NCBI GenBank assembly: GCA_910589075.1
Contig: CAJUSK010000011.1
Coordinates: 186,001 to 250,000 of the forward strand
From: an uncultured Lachnospiraceae bacterium
GTDB lineage: Bacteria > Bacillota > Clostridia > Lachnospirales > Lachnospiraceae
Length of the DNA: 64,000 bases
Direction: 5' to 3'
Below the pieces are notes generated by a model that was given only the letters and a program-made list of their open reading frames with translations, did no database searches and was not told the DNA's origin. A program made the translations under genes and the position numbers. This document shows positions 32,957 to 41,420 of this stretch, in pieces. How positions within the stretch are numbered: position 1 is the stretch's first letter; each line of letters opens with the position of its first letter.

Positions 32957-33858
32957 CGACGGCTCCTTTTCGGACAGTGGAATTTCTGTTTCCGGCATCT
33001 TTTGAAGCGAAGCATATGCCGGAAGGATGCGGGCAGAAAGTAGTACAGGTAAAGCAGCTTATCCAGTGTACAGGAAAACGGTGCGGTTACATGTCTGTAC
33101 AGGGAACAGAACAGACGGTTTTCAAGCTGGGACAGCCAGGTACAGAAACAGGGTCTGTGCTGTGTGGTACAGGGCCGGGCGAAGGTGAAGCTGACAGTGA
33201 GGTCACAGATAAAGAGTGAGCATTCCATATAACCGCTGTGGATCAGCCCTTCGAGAAAACATTTGAGCATACAGGCATTGGGAAATGTCAGAGATACTTT
33301 CATGGTCAGATCACCGGGTTCGCAGAAATGCCCTACGTCAAAGCCTGTAAGCCACCAGCGGACACCGCGTATGGAAAACAGAAGTCTGCATTTGTAAAAT
33401 AACTGCATGGACATATACAACATCTCGTCATTCTCCACACTGTGGAACAACGACCGGTCATAGTCCTGGGGCGAAAGGATGGTATCGGCGTGGTATATGC
33501 CGATTTCTCCGCCTGTATTGATGCCATATTGTCCTTTCCAGAATTCAATCAGCCAGGTACGACCCATGTAATTAAAATAGATGGGTTCGCAGTCGAATAC
33601 CATGTTAAAACAGGGCGCCGTTTTGTCAAACAGGGCGCAATAGCCGAATTCCCGCTGCCATGCATCCTGCCTGGAGGTGATGATATCCTGATCCGGGAGG
33701 TAGGAAAAACCGAACGGCTTGAGCAGACTGTTCAGAGTGCATATTTTTTCGCAGCATTCCATACAGCGGATTTTCCGGATGATACAGTTTTTCTTTCGGT
33801 AATTGATGATCAGAAAAAGTATACAAATAATGATACATATTCCGAAAAAGAGATACAT
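32953..33858 (-). CDS. DUF4474 domain-containing membrane-anchored protein
   Basis: A 301-aa protein whose function is unknown. One N-terminal helix (about residues 2-21) precedes a short basic linker and a DUF4474 domain, recognised by the blocks SRQDAWQREFGYC (about 61), DCEPIYFNYMGRTWLIEFWKGQYGINTGGE-like core (about 88-118; short quoted words only: EPIYFNY, LIEFWKGQYG) and RWWLTGFDVG. It ends with a basic tail. The 4-base overlap with the phosphoesterase gene implies coupled expression. Divergent from the prmA gene. Confidence 0.8.
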   Translation of the reverse strand: MYLFFGICIIICILFLIINYRKKNCIIRKIRCMECCEKICTLNSLLKPFGFSYLPDQDIITSRQDAWQREFGYCALFDKTAPCFNMVFDCEPIYFNYMGRTWLIEFWKGQYGINTGGEIGIYHADTILSPQDYDRSLFHSVENDEMLYMSMQLFYKCRLLFSIRGVRWWLTGFDVGHFCEPGDLTMKVSLTFPNACMLKCFLEGLIHSGYMECSLFICDLTVSFTFARPCTTQHRPCFCTWLSQLENRLFCSLYRHVTAPFSCTLDKLLYLYYFLPASFRHMLRFKRCRKQKFHCPKRSRR

Positions 33859-33933
33859 AGGAAAGTCCTTTCAAGGGTTTATTTATCATATGTAGTCGAA
33901 TGGATGCGGGGAACGGGGAAACGGGAAATAATT

Positions 33934-33962
33934 TTGTAAAACCGGGAAAAATGTGTTAGAAT
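33934..33962 (+). promoter_or_regulatory. Promoter of the prmA operon
   Basis: TTGTAA (33934-33939), 17-base spacer, TAGAAT (33957-33962), 55 bases before the prmA start. Divergent from the DUF4474 gene. Confidence 0.6.
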
Positions 33963-34017
33963 AAAAACCGATACATTTCCGGAATGAGATTTTGGGCCAT
34001 GTCGGAGGGAACTTTAT

Positions 34018-35010
34018 ATGAAATGGAAAAAATTTATGATAGAAACCACTGTGGAAGCGGAGGATATTCTGATCAGCACCCTGTATGATATTGGTCTGGA
34101 GGGTGCCCAGATAGAGGACAAGGTACCGCTGACAGAACAGGAAAAAGAGCAGATGTTTGTGGATATCCTGCCGGAAGGGCCGGCGGATGACGGAGTTGCG
34201 ATTTTGAGTTTCTTTGTGGAGGAAACGCCGGACGGGAAACTGCTCCTCCAGGGCGAGCCTGCGGACACACAGGTCATACTGGATAAAGTCCGGGAAGAGC
34301 TGGACGCTTTACGGGAGTTTATGGATATCGGGACAGGCACCATCACGCTGGATGAGACAATGGATATTGACTGGATCAATAATTGGAAGCAGTATTTTCA
34401 CCAGTTTACCATAGATGACCTGCTGATCATTCCGTCCTGGGAAGAGGTGGGCGAAGCAGACAGGGATAAGAAGATTCTGCACATTGATCCGGGTACGGCT
34501 TTCGGTACGGGTATGCATGAGACGACGCAGCTCTGTATCCGTCAGCTTCGAAAATATATAACAAGAGAAACCAGGCTGCTGGATGTGGGAACGGGCAGCG
34601 GCATTTTATCGATTGTTTCCCTGATGTATGGGATTCGGGAAGCGAAGGGGACAGATCTGGATCCATGTACAGTGGATGCGGTTTCGGACAATATGACGGC
34701 CAACGGGATTTCTCCGGATCAGTTTGAACTGATCATCGGAAATATTGTGACAGACCAGGAAGTCCGGGAACAGGTGGGCTATGGCTGTTATGACATTGTT
34801 GTGGCCAATATACTGGCGGATGTGCTGGTACCATTGACGCCGGTAATTGTGGATCATCTGAAGCCGGGCGGAGTCTATATTACTTCCGGTATTATAGATG
34901 AGAAAGAAGAGACTGTGAAAGAAGCCATCACAGGGGCGGGCCTGCACGTGTTGGAAGTGACCTGCCAGGGCGAGTGGGTCAGCATAACGGCTCAAAAAGA
35001 AAATGTCTGA
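34018..35010 (+). CDS. prmA: Ribosomal protein L11 methyltransferase
   Basis: SAM-dependent methyltransferase of 330 aa that trimethylates ribosomal protein L11. An N-terminal L11-binding domain (about 1-130) precedes the Rossmann methyltransferase: IDPGTAFGTGMHETTQL (about 158-174), motif I LLDVGTGSGILSI (about 181-193), and NILADVLVPL (about 261). Start ATG has a GGAGGG site. The operon continues with rsmE and the cysteine desulfurase/thiI pair. PrmA is followed by RsmE in many Firmicutes. Confidence 0.95.
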   Translation: MKWKKFMIETTVEAEDILISTLYDIGLEGAQIEDKVPLTEQEKEQMFVDILPEGPADDGVAILSFFVEETPDGKLLLQGEPADTQVILDKVREELDALREFMDIGTGTITLDETMDIDWINNWKQYFHQFTIDDLLIIPSWEEVGEADRDKKILHIDPGTAFGTGMHETTQLCIRQLRKYITRETRLLDVGTGSGILSIVSLMYGIREAKGTDLDPCTVDAVSDNMTANGISPDQFELIIGNIVTDQEVREQVGYGCYDIVVANILADVLVPLTPVIVDHLKPGGVYITSGIIDEKEETVKEAITGAGLHVLEVTCQGEWVSITAQKENV

Positions 35011-35067
35011 TGACAGCAGATTGAAATACGCCGGAGGGGGATGTCCGGTGTCAGAGGGAAATAAAAT

Positions 35068-35814
35068 ATGCATCAGTTTTTTGTAGCGCCGCAGCAGATT
35101 GCCGGGAAATGTATCCGGATTACCGGAAGCGATGTCAATCATATTGTCCATGTTCTGCGTATGCAGCCGGGTGAGGAAATTTCAGTCAGCAACGGAGTGG
35201 ATGGAAAGGAATACCGATGCCAGATAGACAGTTTTACCCAGGAGGAAGTACTTTGTACCCTGCGCTTTATCAAAGAGGAAGGGGTGGAACTGCCTGCCCG
35301 GATTTATCTGTTCCAGGGACTGCCCAAAGGAGATAAGATGGAACTGATCATCCAGAAAGCCGTGGAACTGGGTGTATATGAAGTGATACCGGTGGCGACA
35401 AAGCGTGCTGTTGTGAAGCTGGACCAGAGAAAAGCGGCAGCCCGGTTGACCAGATGGCAGAGTATTGCGGAGGCAGCGGCCAAACAGAGCAGGCGCCGGA
35501 TCATTCCTCAGATACATGATATATTGTCCATGAAGGAGGCGGCTGCTTATGCCAGAGATATGGACTGTAAGCTGATCCCATATGAACTGGCGGAAGGGAT
35601 GTCCAAAACCAGGGAGCTGATCGGCGGCATCTGTAAAGGAATGCAAGTGGCAGTGTTCATCGGCCCCGAAGGCGGATTTGAGGACCGTGAGATTGAAATG
35701 GCAAAGGATGCAGGGATTTTGCCCATTACCATGGGAAAACGGATTCTGCGCACGGAAACGGCGGGGCTTGCCATCCTGTCGTGGATAATGTACCAACTGG
35801 AAGGGGAAGCATAA
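35068..35814 (+). CDS. rsmE: 16S rRNA (uracil1498-N3)-methyltransferase
   Basis: SPOUT-class (trefoil-knot) RNA methyltransferase of 248 aa, modifying U1498 in 16S rRNA in the decoding centre. An N-terminal PUA-like domain (GKCIRITGSDVNHIVHVLRM, then QPGEEISVSNG) precedes the catalytic knot with the hallmark FIGPEGGFEDREIEMA (about 192-207) and LGxRILRTETA-like block here as MGKRILRTETAGLAIL. It is 57 bases after prmA. All motifs are intact. Confidence 0.95.
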   Translation: MHQFFVAPQQIAGKCIRITGSDVNHIVHVLRMQPGEEISVSNGVDGKEYRCQIDSFTQEEVLCTLRFIKEEGVELPARIYLFQGLPKGDKMELIIQKAVELGVYEVIPVATKRAVVKLDQRKAAARLTRWQSIAEAAAKQSRRRIIPQIHDILSMKEAAAYARDMDCKLIPYELAEGMSKTRELIGGICKGMQVAVFIGPEGGFEDREIEMAKDAGILPITMGKRILRTETAGLAILSWIMYQLEGEA

Positions 35815-35850
35815 CATAGCTATAGATAGATGAATGGAGTGTCTGAAAAT

Positions 35851-37008
35851 ATGGAAGTATATTTGGATAATTCTGCCACCACGAGAGCGTATGACTGTGT
35901 GGCGGAACTTGTTGGCAAAGTTATGGTGACAGATTACGGCAATCCTTCCAGCCTGCACATGAAAGGTGTGGAAGCGGAGCAGTATATCCGGTATGCAAAA
36001 GAGATCATTGCAGGGAATATGAAAGTCCTTGAAAAAGAAATTGTCTTTACTTCCGGCGGTACGGAATCAGATAATCTGGCATTGATCGGCGCTGCTTTTG
36101 CAAACAGGAGAGCAGGACGCCATATCATTACCACCTGTATTGAACACCCGGCGGTTATGCAGACTATGCATTACCTGGAAGAACAGGGATTTCAGATTAC
36201 GTACCTTCCGGTGGACCGCGACGGCGTAATCCGCCTGGAGGATTTGCGGTGTGCCATCCGGCGAGATACCATTCTGGTGTCCATTATGCATACCAATAAC
36301 GAGATCGGCTCTCTGCAGCCCATTGGAGAAGCCGGTGCTTTGATTCACAAACTCAATCCGCGCATTATTTTTCACGTGGATGCAATACAGGGGTACGGTA
36401 AATTCCGGATCTATCCCAAAAAGATGCAGATTGATCTGTTGGCCGTCAGCGGACATAAGATCCATGGGCCAAAGGGTGTGGGATTTCTGTACATCAATGA
36501 AAAAGTGAAAGTTCTGCCGATCGTATACGGAGGCGGGCAGCAGAAGGGAATGCGTTCCGGTACGGAAAATGTGTCCGGCATTGCAGGACTTGGAAAGGCT
36601 GTGGAAACGGTATATGAAAATCTGGAAGCAGAACGGATGGCCATGTATGATCTGAAGGAACGGTTTGTCCAGGGCGTGTTACAGATTCCGGATGTCAGGA
36701 TCAACGGCCTGACCGGGGAAATGAGCGCGCCCCATGTGATCAGTGTTTCTTTCCGGGGTGTGCGGAGTGAAGTATTGTTACATGCTTTGGAGGAAAAGGG
36801 GATTTACGTGTCGGCAGGCAGCGCCTGCGCTTCCAATAAGGCGCCCAGGCCGTCCGATACCCTGCGCGCCATCGGACTGGAAAAGGATCTGCTGGATTCC
36901 ACGCTGCGGTTCAGTCTTTCCGTTTTTACCACCCAGGAAGAAATAGACTATACATTGCAGTCTCTGTATGATATTGTACCGGTGCTGCGAAAATATACAA
37001 GACATTGA
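35851..37008 (+). CDS. Cysteine desulfurase (NifS/IscS family), probable ThiI partner
   Basis: PLP enzyme of about 385 aa that takes sulfur from cysteine as a persulfide. Visible features: the start MEVYLDNSATTRAYD, TSGGTESDNLA (about 69), HVDAIQGYGK (Asp and Gln contacting PLP), VSGHKIHGPKG with the Schiff-base Lys (about 201), and the persulfide Cys in SAGSACASNKA (about 325). ATG 35851 is chosen because the fold begins there; ATG 35830 is an alternative. It lies 73 bases before thiI, the arrangement of B. subtilis NifZ and ThiI, suggesting it supplies sulfur for 4-thiouridine in tRNA rather than for bulk Fe-S assembly. Confidence 0.92.
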   Translation: MEVYLDNSATTRAYDCVAELVGKVMVTDYGNPSSLHMKGVEAEQYIRYAKEIIAGNMKVLEKEIVFTSGGTESDNLALIGAAFANRRAGRHIITTCIEHPAVMQTMHYLEEQGFQITYLPVDRDGVIRLEDLRCAIRRDTILVSIMHTNNEIGSLQPIGEAGALIHKLNPRIIFHVDAIQGYGKFRIYPKKMQIDLLAVSGHKIHGPKGVGFLYINEKVKVLPIVYGGGQQKGMRSGTENVSGIAGLGKAVETVYENLEAERMAMYDLKERFVQGVLQIPDVRINGLTGEMSAPHVISVSFRGVRSEVLLHALEEKGIYVSAGSACASNKAPRPSDTLRAIGLEKDLLDSTLRFSLSVFTTQEEIDYTLQSLYDIVPVLRKYTRH

Positions 37009-37081
37009 GGATTCCCGGACGGACCCCGACACTCCCGGATCAGGGAATGGGCCGGGGAATCCGGTAAAGATTGGAGATACT

Positions 37082-38290
37082 ATGTTTACTTCATTTTTGA
37101 TAAAATATGCGGAAATCGGCGTGAAAGGGAACAACAGATATCTGTTTGAAGATGCACTGGTACGCCAGATCCGTCACGCTCTGAAACGGTGTGACGGAAT
37201 GTTCAAGGTACACAAAAACCAGGGCAGGATATATGTGGATGCCCTGTCGGAATTTGATTTTGAAGAGACGGTGGAGCAGCTGCAGACTGTTTTTGGCATT
37301 TCCGGTATCTGTCCGGTGATGGCAGTGGAAGATCAGGGATTTACCCGGCTTGGACAGGATGTGGTTTCCTATATGGAAAAGGCGCATGGAGAGCAGATCG
37401 GTTCAGAACAGGGCATGAGCTTTAAGGTTGTGGCCAGAAGGGCCAGAAAAAATTATCCCATGCACTCCGGGGAAATCAATGCCGAACTGGGAGGAATCCT
37501 TTTGGATGCTTTTCCGTCTCTGCGGGTGGATGTGCACAATCCGGACATCTATCTGAATATTGAGGTGAGAGAGAAAATCTATCTGTATTCCAGGATCATA
37601 CCAGGCCCCGGCGGCATGCCGGTGGGAACGGGCGGCAAAGGAATGTTGCTTCTGTCCGGTGGGATTGATTCACCGGTGGCAGGGTATATGATTGCCAAAC
37701 GGGGTGTGAAGATTGATGCGGTATATTTTCATGCGCCACCCTATACAAGCGAACGGGCAAAACAGAAGGTGGTGGATCTGGCCGGACTGGTGGCCAGATA
37801 CACGGGCCCGGTGTACCTGCATATCATTCAGTTTACGGATATCCAGCTTGCCATTTACGAAAAATGTCCTCATGATGAACTGACCATTATCATGCGCCGG
37901 TACATGATGCGGATTGCGGAGCAGATAGCAAAGGAAACAGACTGCCTGGGACTGATTACCGGAGAAAGTATCGGCCAGGTGGCATCCCAGACGATGCAGT
38001 CTCTGGCAGCCACCAATGAAGTGTGCACATTGCCCGTCTACCGTCCTCTGATCGGGATGGACAAGCAGGAAATTGTGGAAATAGCCGAAAGAACAGGCAC
38101 ATATGAAACGTCTATCCTGCCATATGAAGACTGCTGTACTATTTTTGTGGCAAAACATCCGGTGACAAAACCCAATATCAGTGTGATCAGGAAGCATGAA
38201 CAGAATCTGTCAGATGTGATTGACGGGCTGGTACAGACGGCACTGGAGACAAAAGAACTGATTGTGGTGGGAGGAGATTCTGCAGTATAA
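37082..38290 (+). CDS. thiI: tRNA 4-thiouridine synthetase ThiI
   Basis: Adenylates U8 of tRNA for sulfur insertion, and often also supports thiazole synthesis. The 402-aa form lacks the rhodanese domain, as in Bacillus. An N-terminal NFLD plus THUMP RNA-binding region (about 1-165) precedes the PP-loop ATPase with LLSGGIDSPVAGY (about 181-193). Cys residues in EDCCTIF near position 345 could take part in catalysis. ATG 37082 has GGAGATACT before it; a longer frame overlaps the desulfurase gene and was rejected. Sulfur is presumably handed over by the desulfurase just upstream. Confidence 0.95.
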   Translation: MFTSFLIKYAEIGVKGNNRYLFEDALVRQIRHALKRCDGMFKVHKNQGRIYVDALSEFDFEETVEQLQTVFGISGICPVMAVEDQGFTRLGQDVVSYMEKAHGEQIGSEQGMSFKVVARRARKNYPMHSGEINAELGGILLDAFPSLRVDVHNPDIYLNIEVREKIYLYSRIIPGPGGMPVGTGGKGMLLLSGGIDSPVAGYMIAKRGVKIDAVYFHAPPYTSERAKQKVVDLAGLVARYTGPVYLHIIQFTDIQLAIYEKCPHDELTIIMRRYMMRIAEQIAKETDCLGLITGESIGQVASQTMQSLAATNEVCTLPVYRPLIGMDKQEIVEIAERTGTYETSILPYEDCCTIFVAKHPVTKPNISVIRKHEQNLSDVIDGLVQTALETKELIVVGGDSAV

Positions 38291-38312
38291 GGTCTGTGGA
38301 CATGATACGAGG

Positions 38313-38342
38313 CCCAATGGGTACGGGCTTGCCGTAATTGGG
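38313..38342. other. Stable hairpin after thiI, without a T run
   Basis: CCCAAT and ATTGGG form the outer stem, TACGG and CCGTA the inner stem, around a GCTTG loop. No U-tract follows, so it may be a 3' processing or stability element rather than an intrinsic terminator. Confidence 0.45.
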
Positions 38343-38408
38343 AAATAACTATGGCAGAATGATAAAAACGGTGCACCTCCCGATACACCGTCTGCCCGTA
38401 TTACAGAA

Positions 38409-38642
38409 TCATTCTATGATATAAGGTTTTAAAATGTTTAACACTTCGTCGATATCGTCTTCCGCGTGGATATTCAGATCAATGGGCTTGGATAAATCCA
38501 GACTGAAGATGCCCATAATGGATTTTGCATCTATGACATAACGTCCGGAAACTAAATCGAAATCGTAATCAAAACGTGTAATATCGTTTACGAAAGACTT
38601 TACCTTATCAATGGAATTTAGAGAAATCTGTACTGTTTTCAT
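38409..38642 (-). CDS. HPr-fold protein lacking the catalytic histidine
   Basis: A 77-aa cytoplasmic protein of HPr size and layout. The Ser46 region of HPr is preserved as DAKSIMGIFSLDL (about residues 38-50), and the C-terminal helix pattern fits. However, the active-site region at about residue 15, normally GLHARPA, reads NSIDKVKS, with no His, so it cannot carry phosphate from enzyme I. It may be a regulatory relative (for example in catabolite control), or simply a divergent fold. A GGAGGG site precedes the ATG and it has its own promoter. A second protein of the same length is at 53007. Confidence 0.75.
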   Translation of the reverse strand: MKTVQISLNSIDKVKSFVNDITRFDYDFDLVSGRYVIDAKSIMGIFSLDLSKPIDLNIHAEDDIDEVLNILKPYIIE

Positions 38643-38680
38643 TGGAAACCCTCCTTTTGATTCAACTTTTCAATACCTTA

Positions 38681-38709
38681 ATACTAATGGTAATGTATGT
38701 GAATGTCAA
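38681..38709 (-). promoter_or_regulatory. Promoter of the HPr-like gene
   Basis: On the minus strand TTGACA (38704-38709) and TAGTAT (38681-38686) have a 17-base spacer, about 40 bases before the start codon. Confidence 0.7.
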
Positions 38710-38743
38710 GGTTCAAACCTGATAAAATATGGAAAGGAAAACT

Positions 38744-40108
38744 ATGAAACGTGTGGCACTGCACAATCTGGGATGCAAGGTAAATGCTTATGAACTGGAT
38801 GTAATGCGGCAAATGTTGCAGGAAGAGGGATATAAAATTGTGCCCTTTGACGAACCGGCGGATATCTATATTGTCAATACATGCACGGTAACCAATATTG
38901 CCGACAGAAAGAGCAGGCAGATGCTGCATAAAGCCAGAAAGCAGAACCGGGAAGCCGTGGTGGTGGCAGTGGGCTGCTATGTGCAGACCGGCAAGGATGC
39001 CTGTGAGGACGAAAGCATTGATCTGGCAATCGGCAATCATCAGAAAAATGAGTTGATCCCCATACTGGAAACATTTTTGCAGAACAGGGAGAATGGCTGT
39101 GGGCATACGGAGGCGGAGCGGGTTTCCATACTGGATCCGGAACGTCCGGTGCCCTATGAGGAGATGACTCTGCGGGTAAGCCCGGAGCATACAAGAGCTT
39201 TTCTGAAAATCCAGGATGGATGTAATCAGTTTTGTTCTTATTGTATTATTCCCTATGTCAGAGGAAGAGTCAGAAGCCGCAGGCCGGAAGCGGTCTGCCA
39301 GGAAGCCATGGCTCTTGCAGACACAGGATGCCGGGAAATTGTCCTGACAGGGATCCATCTCAGTTCTTATGGGATGGATCTGGTGGAAAAGCGGAGCGGG
39401 GAAAGGCCGGGTGAGACTGCATACAAAGAAGAATGTCTGCTGCGCCTCATTGAAAAACTGCACGAAATAAAAGGGATTGAACGGATACGGCTGGGTTCGC
39501 TGGAACCCCGTATTGTGACAGAGCGGTTTGCGGAGCGTCTGAGCGGGCTTGCAAAGGTCTGCCCCCATTTCCATCTGTCTCTTCAGAGCGGATGTGATGC
39601 GACATTAAAGCGGATGCATAGGCAGTATCTGGCGGGTGAATACTATGAGAAGGTATGCATTCTGCGATCAGTGTACACAGATCCGGCCATTACGACAGAT
39701 GTGATTGTGGGGTTTCCGGGTGAAACGGAGGAAGAATTCGGGCAGACAGAGGCTTTTCTGGACCGGGTGGGGTTTTATGAAATGCATGTGTTCAAATATT
39801 CCCGGAGACAGGGTACCATTGCCGCCGGGATGCCGGGACAGATCAGTGATGTGGTGAAAGCGCGGCGCAGTGAAGCCCTTCTGGAATTGGACAGACGGCA
39901 GTCCCGCATGTATCGGGAACGTCTGATGGGACGGGAAAAGGCGGTTCTGTTTGAAGAACCGGCAGTATTTGACGGCCGGCAATACATGCTGGGCCACACC
40001 ATGGAGTATGTGAAAGCGGCGCTGCCATCAGAAGAAAACTTATCGAACAGGATTTTAAACAGGAAAATTACAGGTTTTTTGCAGGAAAATATAGTTCTGT
40101 TGCAGTGA
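38744..40108 (+). CDS. mtaB: tRNA t6A37 methylthiotransferase MtaB
   Basis: Radical-SAM enzyme of 454 aa that converts t6A to ms2t6A at position 37 of ANN-decoding tRNAs. The N-terminal UPF0004 domain has its three cluster Cys in HNLGCKVNAYE, VNTCTVTN and AVGCYVQTG; the radical SAM site is CNQFCSYC (about residues 159-166). FHLSLQSGCDATLKRMHR (about 282) is a typical methylthiotransferase block, and a TRAM-like domain closes the protein. The MtaB type (rather than MiaB) is inferred from the LGCKVN start. ATG 38744 has GGAAAGGA before it. Confidence 0.92.
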   Translation: MKRVALHNLGCKVNAYELDVMRQMLQEEGYKIVPFDEPADIYIVNTCTVTNIADRKSRQMLHKARKQNREAVVVAVGCYVQTGKDACEDESIDLAIGNHQKNELIPILETFLQNRENGCGHTEAERVSILDPERPVPYEEMTLRVSPEHTRAFLKIQDGCNQFCSYCIIPYVRGRVRSRRPEAVCQEAMALADTGCREIVLTGIHLSSYGMDLVEKRSGERPGETAYKEECLLRLIEKLHEIKGIERIRLGSLEPRIVTERFAERLSGLAKVCPHFHLSLQSGCDATLKRMHRQYLAGEYYEKVCILRSVYTDPAITTDVIVGFPGETEEEFGQTEAFLDRVGFYEMHVFKYSRRQGTIAAGMPGQISDVVKARRSEALLELDRRQSRMYRERLMGREKAVLFEEPAVFDGRQYMLGHTMEYVKAALPSEENLSNRILNRKITGFLQENIVLLQ

Positions 40109-40112
40109 ATTC

Positions 40113-40141
40113 TTGAAATTTTCCAATAAATAGAGTATACT
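40113..40141 (+). promoter_or_regulatory. Promoter of the ireB-ruvX operon
   Basis: TTGAAA (40113-40118), 17-base spacer, TATACT (40136-40141). The leader to ireB is about 120 bases. Confidence 0.75.
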
Positions 40142-40269
40142 AGGGTCACTTAATAAGATACTATGAATGTAAAATTACCTTTATGGCATAGATTGGGAAG
40201 CGGCCTTCTCAGATAACAGACATGGCTTTTCATACAGTACAGTGACAGGAAGAAAGAGGAAGTGACAGG

Positions 40270-40533
40270 ATGCAGGATTTGGGAAATACACAATTTTTTA
40301 ATGTAGAAATCGAACCGGAAAACGGTGTCAAGATTATATTGTCAACAGTATATGAGGCATTAACGGAAAAAGGCTATAATCCTGTCAATCAGATTGTAGG
40401 ATATATAATGTCCGGAGATCCCACTTATATTACCAGCCATAAGAATGCCAGAAGCCTGATTATGAAGGTGGAGCGGGACGAACTGGTAGAAGAGATGCTG
40501 CGGGAATATATCAAAGGAAATCATTGGAAATAA
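40270..40533 (+). CDS. IreB family regulatory phosphoprotein (UPF0297)
   Basis: An 87-aa small cytoplasmic protein. The family block VYEALTEKGYNPVNQIVGYIMSGDP-type sequence is present (short words: EKGYNPVNQIVGY, SGDPTYITSH), ending in ERDELVEEMLREYI. In Enterococcus, IreB is phosphorylated by the PASTA kinase IreK and dampens cephalosporin resistance. In most Firmicutes the gene precedes ruvX, exactly as here, with which it overlaps or nearly abuts. The ATG has a GGAAGTGACAGG region upstream. Confidence 0.92.
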   Translation: MQDLGNTQFFNVEIEPENGVKIILSTVYEALTEKGYNPVNQIVGYIMSGDPTYITSHKNARSLIMKVERDELVEEMLREYIKGNHWK

Positions 40534-40538
40534 GACAG

Positions 40539-40988
40539 ATGCGGATTATGGGACTGGACTATGGGTCAAAAACCATGGGCGTGGCGGTGAGCGACGCTCT
40601 GCAGATTACGGCCCAGGGAATCGAAATTATCAGAAGAAATCAGGAGAATAAACTGCGCAGAACGCTGGCCAGGATTGAAGAGCTGATTGTGGAGTATGAT
40701 GTGGAACGGATCGTGCTTGGCTTTCCGAAACATATGAACGGCACAGAGGGAGAGCGCGCGGAGAAATCCCTGGAACTCAAGGAAAAACTGGAGCGAAGGA
40801 CGGGGCTTCCCGTTATTCTGTGGGATGAGCGTCTGACCACGGTGTCTGCGGACAAGGTCATGCAGGAAGCAGGTATCCGCAGAGAAGAGAGAAAAGAGCA
40901 TGTGGATCGGATTGCCGCTGCACTGATATTGCAGGGGTATCTTGATTTGCAGGCGAACACGGGCTTACAGGAGCAGCAGGGAGAATAG
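40539..40988 (+). CDS. ruvX: Putative pre-16S rRNA nuclease / Holliday junction resolvase RuvX (YqgF)
   Basis: RNase H-fold protein of 149 aa. Catalytic acidic residues appear in the start MRIMGLDYGSKTMGVAVSD (Asp in GLDYG), in VLGFPKHMNG, in WDERLTT (Asp/Glu) and in HVDRIAAALILQGYL (Asp). It is thought to trim 16S rRNA 5' ends in E. coli. ATG 40539 is preferred to TTG 40524 because the fold starts there. Second gene of the conserved ireB-ruvX-DUF1292 set. Confidence 0.93.
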   Translation: MRIMGLDYGSKTMGVAVSDALQITAQGIEIIRRNQENKLRRTLARIEELIVEYDVERIVLGFPKHMNGTEGERAEKSLELKEKLERRTGLPVILWDERLTTVSADKVMQEAGIRREERKEHVDRIAAALILQGYLDLQANTGLQEQQGE

Positions 40989-40990
40989 AT

Positions 40991-41260
40991 TTGGAAAAGA
41001 TTGTTTTTTATCCGGAAGGAGAGGAGCCGGTATCTTTTTTTGTACTGGAGCAGACCACGATAGCCGGTAAAACATATATACTTGTCACAGAGACGGAAGA
41101 CGGAGACGGAGATGCCCTGATTCTCAGGGATATGGCCGGGCCGGAAGATGAAGAAAACGTATATGTGGAAGTAACGGAAGAAACAGAACTTTCTGCAGTG
41201 GCAGAAGTTTTCAGCAAAATACTTGAGGATGTAGAGTTTATAGAAGAAGATTCCGAGTGA
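40991..41260 (+). CDS. DUF1292 family protein
   Basis: An 89-aa, very acidic protein of the YrzB type; function unknown. The first half, EKIVFYPEGEEPVSFFVLEQ and GKTYILV, is the DUF1292 pattern, followed by an acidic middle. The start is TTG at 40991, with GGGAG 7 bases upstream, only 2 bases after the ruvX stop codon. This gene follows ruvX in Bacillus and most Clostridia, which supports the call. Confidence 0.88.
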   Translation: MEKIVFYPEGEEPVSFFVLEQTTIAGKTYILVTETEDGDGDALILRDMAGPEDEENVYVEVTEETELSAVAEVFSKILEDVEFIEEDSE

Positions 41261-41420
41261 ACGGATGAAATGAGATAAGAGTTCCATACGCTTGCAGCCG
41301 GAGAGGGAAAGAAGCGGGATGGAAACAGCTTTTGTCGTCACTTAATCCGGAGGCGTATGCCCTGTCATCGGGAGCCGGACTCTGCATGTACATAGTAGAA
41401 AGAATGTGGAGGTAAATTAA

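Noticed and set aside
32977..33939. Plus-strand frames opposite the DUF4474 gene
   Set aside because: The minus-strand DUF4474 family match explains the region.
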